DNA of 64,000 nt, taken from assembly GCF_019797845.1 (NCBI RefSeq), contig NZ_CP081864.1:930001-994000 (forward strand), given 5' to 3'. The notes under the pieces were generated by a model that saw only the letters and a program-made list of their open reading frames with translations, did no database searches and was not told the DNA's origin. Positions 27,868 to 35,899 of this stretch are shown here, piece by piece. Position numbers and translations under genes: made by a program. Origin of the DNA: Symbiopectobacterium purcellii (GTDB taxonomy: Bacteria; Pseudomonadota; Gammaproteobacteria; Enterobacterales; Enterobacteriaceae). Within the stretch, counting starts at the first letter, position 1; every line of letters begins with the position of its first letter.

Positions 27868-30555
27868 GTGAACATAAAAAAATTCGGCAAGGTGGTGTCG
27901 GCCCCGGTATGGATTCCCTTGCTACCCGTCATTTTCACTTTCAAACGCCTATATCGAACGCATAACAACCAACGCGAATTTATTGCCCAACAATGGGCAG
28001 ATATTCGGGAAAAGCTAAATGCAAAGAAAGCGGATTCAATCTCAGAGCCACTGTCTTTTGAAGAGGCCGTGCGTCTCGCTGAAGCCAATGCAGCGGCGCG
28101 TGGCGAATGTTACTCGCTAGAAGAAACCCTGTCTTTCTTCTGCATGAAAAAACGCATGATCTTGGTATTGGTGTATATGACCTTCGTCACCGGTCTTATC
28201 ACCATGCTCTCGGCATCCATCCTTTACGGCTTCATGATGATTATTACCTCTTGTGTCATGACGCTGTTTGCTGTGCCCGCGCAGTTCCGCATCTGGCAGA
28301 TTAAAACGCGACGCTTAAGCAGAGAAGAAAGGGGCGGATTTGACGACTTCAAGCGCGAAACTCGGTGGTTCCTCGATACGTTAAAGTTGACTAACAGTCC
28401 AACCGTAGGAAAAACGCTGCTGACCGCGCTGCTGGCTATTACGCTGGCCACGCCGTTTATCTCTCACGCTCAGTCGCTTGAAGATATTACCTCCGCCGCT
28501 GACCGGGGAACGGATTTAAGCCGGCAAGCGATGGTGTCACTGTTTGGCCAAATTGTGAATGACCCGCTGAACGGTATCACTGAAGATGGCGGCGAAACGC
28601 ATGTTGCTCAAATATTGAAAATATTTAGCACTACCTTACTGATCGTCGGAACGGCAGTTGGGGGATATCTGATCACACAAAAGACGGCGCAAACGGCCCA
28701 TGATGGGGTGTTTTTGGATCGGGAACGTGGCTCATTCTGGATGCCAATACGCGTCCTGGCCGCATTTTCAATGTTAACCCCATGGCCGAACGGCTGGACC
28801 CTGAGTGCGCTACTGATGCTGTATGCCGCATCGAAAGTCGGGGTCGGTGGAGCAAACTATGCAACGGATCGCACGGTTGACGCTTTTATGGTGGGTCAAT
28901 CTTTCGTACTCCAGCCCGTCGCCCCCTCTACCCAATCCCTCGCCCGGTCACTGTTTGAAAGCAATCTCTGCATGTTTGGTATCAACACCAGCTTAGACCA
29001 ACAAGCCAGCAGCGGTGGAATTGTTTTTCCTGACGACTACGTGAATCAGTCTCCGTTAGAAAATGGCTTTATACTGAAATCCAAAAGCTATACCTGCGGC
29101 GGTGCCACTATCGCCATTGAAAAAGAATCCTCTGTTCTCTCAACACTCGGTATCGTTGCAGAGGTTGACGTTTCCGCAATAAAAGATGCCCACGTCGAAG
29201 GTCTCAACGAGATGCAACGCACGTTGCGCAGCGGTGCTCAACAATTTGTTGAAGAAGTCATGAACCGACAACAGGAGGAAAATGCCCCCCTGGTAAACGC
29301 TGAAGCCATCGTACAAAACGCCAGCCAAGTCTATGAAAACCGTGTCACTGCGGCTATTCGGTCCTCAAATGTCAACAGCCAGTTACAGAACCTGACAAGC
29401 CAAGTCGCTGACACGATAAAGTCAGAAGGGTGGTTTTCCCTTGGCAGTTGGTACCAGACCCTTGCCGTGGCCAACAATCGAATTGGAAACTCAGCGGCCG
29501 CGAAGGGGTCCGCTTTCGGACAATCAATGGGACAAATACCGGTGACTACAGACGCTTATAAACTGGTCATGAGTGCGTACCAGGCACAGAAATCGGTGAC
29601 AGACAATACCAGCGCAGGGGTTCTAACGGCCAAATCGTCATTTGAAACCAATGAAATAAAAGATCCCAGTAGTTTCTTTGGATATGTATTTAGTGCGATG
29701 GGGCAGGACATAACACGCCAACTCATCAGCATGTCAGAGAATGACTCCAATATGGTCAACCCTATCATTGCCATGAAAAACCTGGGCGACAGGTTGATCG
29801 TAGGTGCGGAAATCGGGTTTGTCACCTATGGGGCCGCAAAGGCTATCTCTTCAGGACTTAATGAGTCTCTGCTTGGCTGGGTCTCTAATAAGTTTGTTGG
29901 CGCCTCAGCCGCCATCAAAGCCATCGTAGATTTTTCCGGTCCCTACGTCACCATATTACTGGTGATGTTAATTGGTTCAGGAATTACCTTATCAATATAT
30001 ATACCGCTGATGCCTTATATTATATGGGTATCCGCTTGTGTAAATTACTTAATCATTATAGGAGAGGGGATTTTCGCATCTGCTCTGTGGGCCTTCTCTC
30101 ACCTACTGGGAACCGGTGACGGCATGGGGCAAAAAACAGCACACGGTTATATTTTTCTGTTAAACCTGATGTTTAGACCTATTCTTATGGTAGGCGGCTT
30201 TTTATTAGGTGGCGGTATCGTCATTATCGCTGGCACATTGATTACTAAATTACTGCCCTCTGCGATTGCAAACGCACAATTTGACTCAATATCAGGAATC
30301 GTTACTATCACTGGATTCATCATTATTTATTGTTCCATGTCCATTGCCATGGTCCATACCAGTTTCAGTCTTATCAATATTGTACCTGACCAAGTGATTA
30401 ACTGGGTCGGTGGTCACATGGCTTCCTCTTTAGGCAGAGATACATCTGACAAAGCAAGTCATGCAACCAATATTCTTGCGAATAAAACTGAGAATACATT
30501 AAATGGCAAAAAAGGAGAAAAAGAGAAAACACCACCTAACAATTCATTGAAATAA
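27868..30555 (+). CDS. TraX-TraY-like fused integral membrane transfer protein (DotA family C-terminal part)
   Basis: An 895-aa membrane protein starting at GTG 27868 with GGAGGAG upstream, 2 bp after traW. Residues 1-185 are a separate unit with two membrane helices (MILVLVYMTFVTGLITMLSA region). Around 187-208 comes a signal-like segment TALLAITLATPFISHAQS, which looks like the normal start of a TraY/DotA protein. After it, a TraY/DotA-type body shows GGYLITQKTAQTAHDG, RVLAAFSMLTPWPNGW and about five late membrane segments (600-860). The likely history is fusion of traX and traY into one frame. Its role would be an inner-membrane component of the type IVB-like transfer apparatus. Confidence 0.65.
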   Translation: MNIKKFGKVVSAPVWIPLLPVIFTFKRLYRTHNNQREFIAQQWADIREKLNAKKADSISEPLSFEEAVRLAEANAAARGECYSLEETLSFFCMKKRMILVLVYMTFVTGLITMLSASILYGFMMIITSCVMTLFAVPAQFRIWQIKTRRLSREERGGFDDFKRETRWFLDTLKLTNSPTVGKTLLTALLAITLATPFISHAQSLEDITSAADRGTDLSRQAMVSLFGQIVNDPLNGITEDGGETHVAQILKIFSTTLLIVGTAVGGYLITQKTAQTAHDGVFLDRERGSFWMPIRVLAAFSMLTPWPNGWTLSALLMLYAASKVGVGGANYATDRTVDAFMVGQSFVLQPVAPSTQSLARSLFESNLCMFGINTSLDQQASSGGIVFPDDYVNQSPLENGFILKSKSYTCGGATIAIEKESSVLSTLGIVAEVDVSAIKDAHVEGLNEMQRTLRSGAQQFVEEVMNRQQEENAPLVNAEAIVQNASQVYENRVTAAIRSSNVNSQLQNLTSQVADTIKSEGWFSLGSWYQTLAVANNRIGNSAAAKGSAFGQSMGQIPVTTDAYKLVMSAYQAQKSVTDNTSAGVLTAKSSFETNEIKDPSSFFGYVFSAMGQDITRQLISMSENDSNMVNPIIAMKNLGDRLIVGAEIGFVTYGAAKAISSGLNESLLGWVSNKFVGASAAIKAIVDFSGPYVTILLVMLIGSGITLSIYIPLMPYIIWVSACVNYLIIIGEGIFASALWAFSHLLGTGDGMGQKTAHGYIFLLNLMFRPILMVGGFLLGGGIVIIAGTLITKLLPSAIANAQFDSISGIVTITGFIIIYCSMSIAMVHTSFSLINIVPDQVINWVGGHMASSLGRDTSDKASHATNILANKTENTLNGKKGEKEKTPPNNSLK

Positions 30556-30628
30556 TTGAGTTGCATGGAGTAAAAAATTGATATTCCCAGCATTCCATGG
30601 TAATATATATAAAAATAGGAGGTGCGAT

Positions 30629-30835
30629 ATGGATAAGAAAAGTAAATTAACGCGTGCAACTCTAATCTTGATACTGTCATTTTTGTACCCCATTACTTTT
30701 GGGATTACCATTGGCGGTCTTTTTTTATTTGATAAGCACCCGTCAGTCGTGGCTTTTGCTGCGTTACTGATTGTTTTCTGCGTATTCATAACAAACGCGG
30801 TACGCAAAATCCAACCGACCAAAGTATTGAATTGA
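30629..30835 (+). CDS. Small membrane protein, 68 aa
   Basis: ATG 30629 (MDKKSKLTRATLILILSFLY) has a clear AGGAGG ribosome site six bases upstream, so it is preferred over the longer frame from 30578. Two membrane helices are evident, about 9-34 and 41-58, with basic ends. It directly follows the TraY-like gene, where exclusion genes lie in I-type plasmids. It is too short to be ExcA, and I cannot name it. Confidence 0.6.
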   Translation: MDKKSKLTRATLILILSFLYPITFGITIGGLFLFDKHPSVVAFAALLIVFCVFITNAVRKIQPTKVLN

Positions 30836-31061
30836 CAAAGCGAAATGCTTCATTTAGCCTTTCGCTAGCGCTGAGCACAGTGCTACGGAATTAGCAGTCC
30901 GTGTTTCCACGAAGTCAGCTTCCAGTAATGGTGGGCTGGGTTTGGGCAACCTTTGGGTTGGCCGGTCGTGGCCGGTACTGCTAACCTGTTCCCAGTTCAC
31001 CACCAGACACGGATTAGCAGCCTGCGGTGGTGTCTCTTCATTGTCTCGAGGACCACGACCC
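30836..31061 (+). promoter_or_regulatory. Structured leader upstream of the octapeptide-repeat gene
   Basis: These 226 bp are dense in dyads: CAACC-TTTG-GGTTG near 30950, GGCCGGT repeated near 30960-30976, and CTGCTAA at 30978 against TTAGCAG at 31013. The texture and the plus-strand reading (ATFGLAGRGRYC) remind me of the ash/division-inhibitor leaders of P4-like satellites. That resemblance is from memory and unproven. A regulatory RNA leader is a reasonable guess. Confidence 0.35.
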
Positions 31062-31460
31062 ATGAGCATGTATATCGAATGTTCCCACGATCGCACGATT
31101 AACCTCGCTAATACTGTTTCCCTCTCTGCCGGTAATAACACCGCAGTTTTTGCGCTGGATGAATGCAGTATTTTATCCGGCGATGACTCATTCATTCAAT
31201 GCCGCCATAACTGCACAATAACGGTGGGTGCGAACAGTAAAATTGATGCGGGTAATTACTCAACCGTACAGGCCGGTGCTGATTCCCATGTCATTGTAGG
31301 GCCAGGTTCCAACGTGACCGCCGGTGACGGTACCGAGATACGCTTTACCTGGTGGCTTGGCAATACCCTTGAAGTCACCGTTGCTCGAATTGGTCAAAAC
31401 GGCATCCTTCCAGAAACGCCATACCAGATACTCGATGGACGCGTTACAGTAATCAACTGA
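31062..31460 (+). CDS. Octapeptide-repeat (beta-solenoid-like) protein, 132 aa
   Basis: ATG 31062 (MSMYIECSHDRTINLANTVS) with GAGGA upstream is preferred. Residues about 40-98 parse into consecutive 8-residue units: CSILSGDD, SFIQCRHN, CTITVGAN, SKIDAGNY, STVQAGAD, SHVIVGPG, SNVTAGDG. The rule S/C-x-I/V-x-x-G-x-x matches the repeat logic of ice-nucleation and related beta-solenoid proteins, but with only about eight coils. A folded cap (FTWWLGNTLEVTVARIGQNG) follows. There is no signal peptide. I do not know its function. Confidence 0.65.
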   Translation: MSMYIECSHDRTINLANTVSLSAGNNTAVFALDECSILSGDDSFIQCRHNCTITVGANSKIDAGNYSTVQAGADSHVIVGPGSNVTAGDGTEIRFTWWLGNTLEVTVARIGQNGILPETPYQILDGRVTVIN

Positions 31461-31879
31461 TAATAAATCCTCCCCCGGCCCCTCGGGGGATAGAAGAAGG
31501 CGCAATAACACTTACAGACGAATCACGGAGCATAAACCTTCGGGCCTAAATTATCCCTCAGATTGACTTACACCCCTCCCACACTGCCAGACCATGGGGG
31601 TTAATGTAATTACGTTATACGATTCAACCAAACCTTATAGCACGCAACCTCACCCAAGAACGCATGACGTAGTGATCTGTACTACCACTGATGCTTAGGG
31701 CAAAACGCGCATAGCAAGAGAAGGGGCGCGTTTGCCACGTTGATACGCTTTCAACCAAAGCGAAAAGAGGCTTGATGTTGGTCATGTTTCTGTTCAAATA
31801 CGCTACATCGGCAGGCCACAATGCTTGGTAGGGATATTCTGTCGCCGCGCTTGCCGGCAAACAGCTTAAGTGAGGATGA
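31461..31879. other. Intergenic, no supported gene
   Basis: These 419 bp between the octapeptide-repeat gene and the CPBP protease contain a CCCCCGG...CCTCGGGGG dyad just after the upstream stop (about 31470-31489), which may be a weak terminator lacking a T tract. A minus-strand open frame crosses the region but overlaps the CPBP gene and has no recognisable content. I see nothing else. Confidence 0.4.
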
Positions 31880-32539
31880 ATGTTAGCCAGTAAAAAACTA
31901 AAAAAATTGAATGAGGCTGCGGTGGCCGTCGCCATTGCCTGTGTGTGGTTTGTGGTCCTGAGCAAGGTTGGTGACTGGGCGTTGTTTAACATTCCACTGG
32001 GGTACAATCTGTTTGTGCAACATCTTACCGGCGTTGCCGTTCTGCTCGCCGTGATACCTGCCTATCATCGCTGGATGGCATCACTGGAATGGGGGCGGGC
32101 CTGGCAGCGAACTTCATTACTGCCAGCGGTCGCAGTTCTCGCGATATATTCACTAGAACATGTCTATGCCAAGTTTACTGGCCAGCCTCCTGAAACCTGG
32201 GTTGAAGAAGTGTTGAGTCGGCCTCCCTGGCAGCTATTATCTGTGTTTGTCACCATCCTGTTACTGGGACCAGTGAGCGAAGAAATCGTATTTCGCGGCG
32301 TACTGCTCAACCTCTTTCGCACCTCTCGGCCCTGGACATTGTGGGCTGGCATAGTGTTCATCGCGCTGCTGTTTGCTGCTGTTCACCCTCAGTACCACCA
32401 TCTAAGTACGCTTATAGAATTGATGTCACTGTCTCTCGTATATGGGTGGGCACGTCTGCGCAGCGGCGGGATGGCGCTCCCAATTCTGCTTCATAGTTTT
32501 TCATCTGCGCTTGCCGTTATCTTTACCTGGTTCGGCTGA
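31880..32539 (+). CDS. CPBP-family intramembrane metalloprotease (Abi/CAAX type)
   Basis: A 219-aa polytopic membrane protein. The family motif 1 is GPVSEEIVFRGVLL at about 131-144, with the paired glutamates and arginine. The second motif, FAAVHPQYHHLSTLIE, carries the conserved histidine, and a third conserved region is LILLHSFSSALA-like (ILLHSFSSALAV near the C-terminus). Bacterial members process or degrade membrane peptides and are often linked to bacteriocin self-immunity or phage exclusion. No bacteriocin gene is next to it. About six membrane helices are visible. It looks complete. Confidence 0.85.
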   Translation: MLASKKLKKLNEAAVAVAIACVWFVVLSKVGDWALFNIPLGYNLFVQHLTGVAVLLAVIPAYHRWMASLEWGRAWQRTSLLPAVAVLAIYSLEHVYAKFTGQPPETWVEEVLSRPPWQLLSVFVTILLLGPVSEEIVFRGVLLNLFRTSRPWTLWAGIVFIALLFAAVHPQYHHLSTLIELMSLSLVYGWARLRSGGMALPILLHSFSSALAVIFTWFG

Positions 32540-32615
32540 ATGATGCCCATTGCGCAATATGCATTATGCTATTATAATGCCATTGCACGTTACGCAACAA
32601 CTCAGGAAAAGAGCC

Positions 32616-32903
32616 GTGATAAAAACGTGGAAACATAAAGGATTACAACAGCTTTACCTGACAGGTAACCCAAAAGGCGTTTTAAGTGACAAGAAAGATG
32701 TAGAGCGGATACGGCAACGGCTTTATGTGATCGATAGCGCGGAAACGTTGGATGAAATCGCAGCTTTTGCGAATTACAAGCTTCATCCACTGACAGGTAA
32801 CCGTAAAGGAACATACTCAATCACGGTGCGAGCAAACTGGCGGATCACGTTCGAATTTGAGGACGGCGACGCCTATATTCTAGATTTAGAGGATTATCAC
32901 TGA
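32616..32903 (+). CDS. higB: HigB-type toxin (RelE superfamily)
   Basis: A 95-aa ribosome-dependent mRNA interferase of the HigB family. GTG 32616 (VIKTWKHKGLQQLYLTGNPK) has AGGAAAAG upstream and matches the usual family start. The longer frame from 32550 is unlikely. Conserved elements are the internal RIRQRLYVIDSA and the closing GNRKGTYSITVRANWRITFE followed by LDLEDYH with the terminal His. It overlaps higA by one base, the toxin-first order typical of higBA. Confidence 0.93.
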   Translation: MIKTWKHKGLQQLYLTGNPKGVLSDKKDVERIRQRLYVIDSAETLDEIAAFANYKLHPLTGNRKGTYSITVRANWRITFEFEDGDAYILDLEDYH

Positions 32904-33211
32904 TGACTATGTTTAACCCTCCACACCCTGGTGGCATCATTGCTGAGTCACTGGAAGATTTGGCATTATCGATCAACACCGCAGCACGTGCGCTGGGTGT
33001 CGCTCCATCGACTCTTTCCCGTGTTATGCGTGGAGATACGGCTATCAGCCCTGAAATGGCCGTTAAACTTGAAGCCGCTGGGATTGGCACCGCTCGCCAC
33101 TGGCTGGCGATGCAGTCCGGCTATGACCTATGGCATGCACAGCAAGATATTGATGTTAGTGCCATCAAGACATTGGTCAAAGCACAAGTTGAACCAGCGC
33201 AACATGTCTGA
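32903..33211 (+). CDS. higA: HigA-type antitoxin (XRE helix-turn-helix)
   Basis: A 102-aa protein opening MTMFNPPHPGGIIAESLEDL, the HigA hallmark. A helix-turn-helix follows at about 25-55 (INTAARALGVAPSTLSRVM). The C-terminal SGYDLWHAQQ stretch contacts the toxin in family members. It neutralises HigB and represses the operon. Its start overlaps the toxin stop. The IS903-like element lies 20 bp downstream and does not disturb the pair. Confidence 0.94.
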   Translation: MTMFNPPHPGGIIAESLEDLALSINTAARALGVAPSTLSRVMRGDTAISPEMAVKLEAAGIGTARHWLAMQSGYDLWHAQQDIDVSAIKTLVKAQVEPAQHV

Positions 33212-33231
33212 TTGAACATGTCATGCGTAGC

Positions 33232-34286
33232 GGCTTTGTTGAATAAATCAGAATTAGCCGACAGGATGGCTCCCTCTGCTACACCTGTTATCCGATCCTG
33301 ACGCTGTGTGGCATACCCAACAACGTCATACGGTTCAGCGCCTTGACCATCGCCATGGCTTCACCTACCTGAGCCTCATAGTCACGCAGGCTCAGATGGC
33401 CACCCCGCAAAGTTTTTATGCGGAACCTCGCTGTTTCTGCCACTGAACGCCGGTGATAACCCACTTTCTTTTTCCACATATCATTACTCCCGCTCAGACG
33501 CTGATTCGCCACCGCATGGTTACGTTCATGGTACTTGTCCGGCCAGTATTGCGCTCCGCTTCGCGGCGGGATAAGGGGCCTGATTTTCTTTCTTAGCAAC
33601 GTATCGTGGCAGTAACGGGCGTCATAAGCACCGTCTGCTGACACTTCCCTAATTTTCCGGTGGGTTTGGTTCATCAGGCCCGGCAGTGCCTGCGCATCTG
33701 TCGTTCCGCTGAGCGATAAGTCGGCACAGATAATCTCATGCGTCGCACTGTCTGCGGCCAGATGAAGCTTGCGCCACACTCTTCGTCTGTCAGCCCCATG
33801 CTGCCTGACTTTCCATTCACCTTCGCCAAAGAGCTTCAGACCGGTACTGTCGATGACCAGATGCGAGATTTCACCACGCGTTGGCGTTTTTATGCTGATG
33901 TTGACGCTCTTTGCTCGTCTGCTGACCAGCGAGTAGTCCGGGCAGCACAGCGGCAAAGACATGAGTTTAAAAATCGAATCAACGAAGCCCTGTAATGCCC
34001 GGAGCGACAGGTTAAACACACGCTTCATCATCAGGACTGTGGTAACAGCCATATCGCTGTAGTAAAGCGGCCGGCCACGACCTTCAGGCGAAGAACTGTC
34101 AGTCCATGCAGCGATGGCCGACTGATCAAGCCAGACTGTCAGAGAACCGCGTTGTCTGAGTGCTTTGTTGTAGGTGGGCCAGTTGGTGATTTTAAACTTT
34201 TGCTTTGCCATGGGGACCTGATGTTGAAACGAATTTAGCGATAAGATCCGCCAATCACCTAAAAGTTCGATTTATTCAACAAAGCC
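33232..34286. mobile_element. IS903-like element (IS5 family), copy 2, 1055 bp
   Basis: It begins GGCTTTGTTGAATAAATC at 33232 and ends with the complement at 34286. A perfect 9-bp target duplication, ATGCGTAGC, lies at 33223-33231 and 34287-34295. The insertion is simple and intergenic, just downstream of higA. Confidence 0.96.
33288..34211 (-). CDS. IS903-group transposase
   Basis: A 307-aa DDE transposase, complete, starting MAKQKFKITNWPTYNKALRQ. The catalytic strings are HLVIDSTGLKLFGEG, SADGAYDARYCHD and RRSVAETARFRIK. It is closely related to, but clearly distinct from, the copy at 16773-17696 (for example SSSPEGRGRP against TTPERRGRP). The same orientation and inner structure apply. 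It is probably active. Confidence 0.95.
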   Translation of the reverse strand: MAKQKFKITNWPTYNKALRQRGSLTVWLDQSAIAAWTDSSSPEGRGRPLYYSDMAVTTVLMMKRVFNLSLRALQGFVDSIFKLMSLPLCCPDYSLVSRRAKSVNISIKTPTRGEISHLVIDSTGLKLFGEGEWKVRQHGADRRRVWRKLHLAADSATHEIICADLSLSGTTDAQALPGLMNQTHRKIREVSADGAYDARYCHDTLLRKKIRPLIPPRSGAQYWPDKYHERNHAVANQRLSGSNDMWKKKVGYHRRSVAETARFRIKTLRGGHLSLRDYEAQVGEAMAMVKALNRMTLLGMPHSVRIG

Positions 34287-34363
34287 ATGCGTAGCGTTAT
34301 TAGCATAAACGTTAAAGCGACTTTATCTTGTAAATTCATCATCAACGCATGGGATAAATCAAT

Positions 34364-34585
34364 ATGTTAGGTAATCCAGCAATTATATTTTTCTTACTTG
34401 GGGCGGCATCTTTAGGTACTTCTTTTCTTCTCGAAGACACCCAGTTAAGTCTTTATATGAGTAAAGATCCAGACCTTAAGTTTCGTAAATTTATCATCCT
34501 ATCTAAACACGTTGCAAAATATACCGGTTTTGTGTTCCTCATTATCGCTGCGCTCTGCTTCAGCTACAGACAAATTTTTTCCTGA
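34364..34585 (+). CDS. Small membrane protein, 73 aa
   Basis: MLGNPAIIFFLLGAASLGTS starts a first membrane helix. A charged loop (DTQLSLYMSKDPDLKFRKFI) and a second helix (TGFVFLIIAALCFSYRQIF) follow. There is no family I can name. It lies between the IS903-like element and the Phd/PIN pair. The ribosome site is weak (AAATCAAT before ATG). Confidence 0.45.
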   Translation: MLGNPAIIFFLLGAASLGTSFLLEDTQLSLYMSKDPDLKFRKFIILSKHVAKYTGFVFLIIAALCFSYRQIFS

Positions 34586-34698
34586 TGTGAAGAACCCGGA
34601 GCGGCCATCTGCCTGTTAGACAGGTTTTGACTTTGACAGAGTTCGCCATATGTAGTAACGTTACTACATGAAGATATTGAGTTGCTGGAGAATCGAAA

Positions 34699-34953
34699 AT
34701 GACTATCACCACACTGTCGAGCCGGGAGCTGAATCAGGATGTTACCCGAGCCAAGAAAGCCACCTGTAATGGCCCCGTGTTTATCACGGATCGTGGCAGA
34801 ACGGCGCATGTTCTTCTGAGTATCGAGGAGTATCAGAGACTAACACAGCAACGCCGGAGCATCGCGGACGCGCTAGCCATGCCAGATGCGGCTGATATTG
34901 ATTTTGAGCCGCCACGTATCTCGCTAGGAACGAAGCCGGCTGATTTATCATGA
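34699..34953 (+). CDS. Phd/YefM-family antitoxin
   Basis: An 84-aa protein with the Phd fold signature SSRELNQDVTRAKKATCNGP and VFITDRGRTAHVLLSIEEYQ in the N-terminal DNA-binding half. The C-terminal tail (DFEPPRISLGTKPADLS) would wrap the toxin. Immediately upstream at about 34650-34668 is TGTAGTAACGTTACTACA, a near-perfect palindrome that is a good candidate for the autoregulatory operator. It overlaps the toxin gene by 4 bp. Confidence 0.88.
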   Translation: MTITTLSSRELNQDVTRAKKATCNGPVFITDRGRTAHVLLSIEEYQRLTQQRRSIADALAMPDAADIDFEPPRISLGTKPADLS

Positions 34954-35372
34954 TGTTCGTTCTCGATACCAACGTCGTGTCTGAACTGAGAAAAGCGCGA
35001 ACAGGGAAGATAGATTCGAACGTATTGGCATGGGCTGAAAGCATGGATGCCGCTGATCTCTTTGTGTCTTCGATTACTATCATGGAGTTGGAACTAGGGA
35101 TTCTGTCAGTTGAACGCCGGGATGCCGTGCAAGGTGCTTTACTTCGCTCCTGGTTAGAGCAGCATGTATTACCTGAGTTTTCAGGTAGAACGCTGCCCGT
35201 CGATACTGCTGTGGCATTGCGCTGCGCCCGGCTTCATGTCCCTGATAAACGCGGGGAACGTGATGCGCTTATCGCAGCAACGGCACTGGTCCATGGGATG
35301 ACTGTAGTAACCCGGAATGTGGCAGATTTCGAGCCGACTGGGGTGCAGATCTTCAATCCGTGGAGATCATAA
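34950..35372 (+). CDS. PIN-domain toxin (FitB/VapC type)
   Basis: A 140-aa PIN ribonuclease. The first acidic residue is in MFVLDTNVVSELRKAR (Asp6-7 region), the second in SSITIMELELGIL (Glu near 48), and a later acidic group in KRGERDALIAATA followed by VVTRNVADFEPTGV. It would cleave RNA when the antitoxin is degraded. GERDALIAATA and the ending GVQIFNPW are typical of the FitB subgroup paired with Phd antitoxins. The start overlaps the antitoxin stop (ATGA), so translation is coupled. All catalytic residues appear present. Confidence 0.92.
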   Translation: MMFVLDTNVVSELRKARTGKIDSNVLAWAESMDAADLFVSSITIMELELGILSVERRDAVQGALLRSWLEQHVLPEFSGRTLPVDTAVALRCARLHVPDKRGERDALIAATALVHGMTVVTRNVADFEPTGVQIFNPWRS

Positions 35373-35468
35373 GCGTCAGAACCCATATGCCTTTGTTTTA
35401 CTGCAATGTAACGTACCATAATAGCTGTTGTGATAGTATTGCGAATAACTATAAAGGATGCGATTAAT

Positions 35469-35690
35469 ATGGCAAATAGAGTCTATTCATTATTAAAAAA
35501 AAATGGTATTAAGAAATGGGAGTTTGTTTTCTCTATATCATTATTTATTATCACATTTTCCTTTGGCGTCTATTTTCTTGACTATAATCATAAAATCAAT
35601 CTAGATCTTTTATTTCTATCGTTCCTTTTTGCACTAAAGGTCACAATTCCCTGTATTATTATTTTATATATTTTCCGTTATCTGAGATAA
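35469..35690 (+). CDS. Small membrane protein, 73 aa
   Basis: ATG 35469 with AAGGATG upstream gives MANRVYSLLKKNGIKKWEFV, then two hydrophobic helices (about 19-37 and 47-70) ending FRYLR. The coding region is very AT-rich. The family is not recognised. The earlier start at 35430 lacks a ribosome site. It follows the PIN toxin by 96 bp and may be independent. Confidence 0.45.
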   Translation: MANRVYSLLKKNGIKKWEFVFSISLFIITFSFGVYFLDYNHKINLDLLFLSFLFALKVTIPCIIILYIFRYLR

Positions 35691-35899
35691 ATTTAAGATG
35701 CTGCTGACGAAATCTGCATCTCAAATGCAGAATCTGAATATGACATTCCGAGTGGTCTTCTTTCTTTAATGAAGTGCAGCTCTACCGTCAGGCCGCTCCA
35801 GCGGTCTTTTTTGCGCCTGTTGTGTGTATTTCCCGCGACACCTGGACATACTGCGCATTCTGTCCGGTGATCCCTTTGCATCGCGTAAAGCCTTATGGT

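Noticed and set aside
31624..32007. Minus-strand 127-codon open frame
   Set aside because: It overlaps the well-supported CPBP protease gene, has no ribosome site and no recognisable motif.
32550..32615. Longer HigB from ATG 32550
   Set aside because: The extra residues are not family-like, and a GTG with a good ribosome site matches the usual start.
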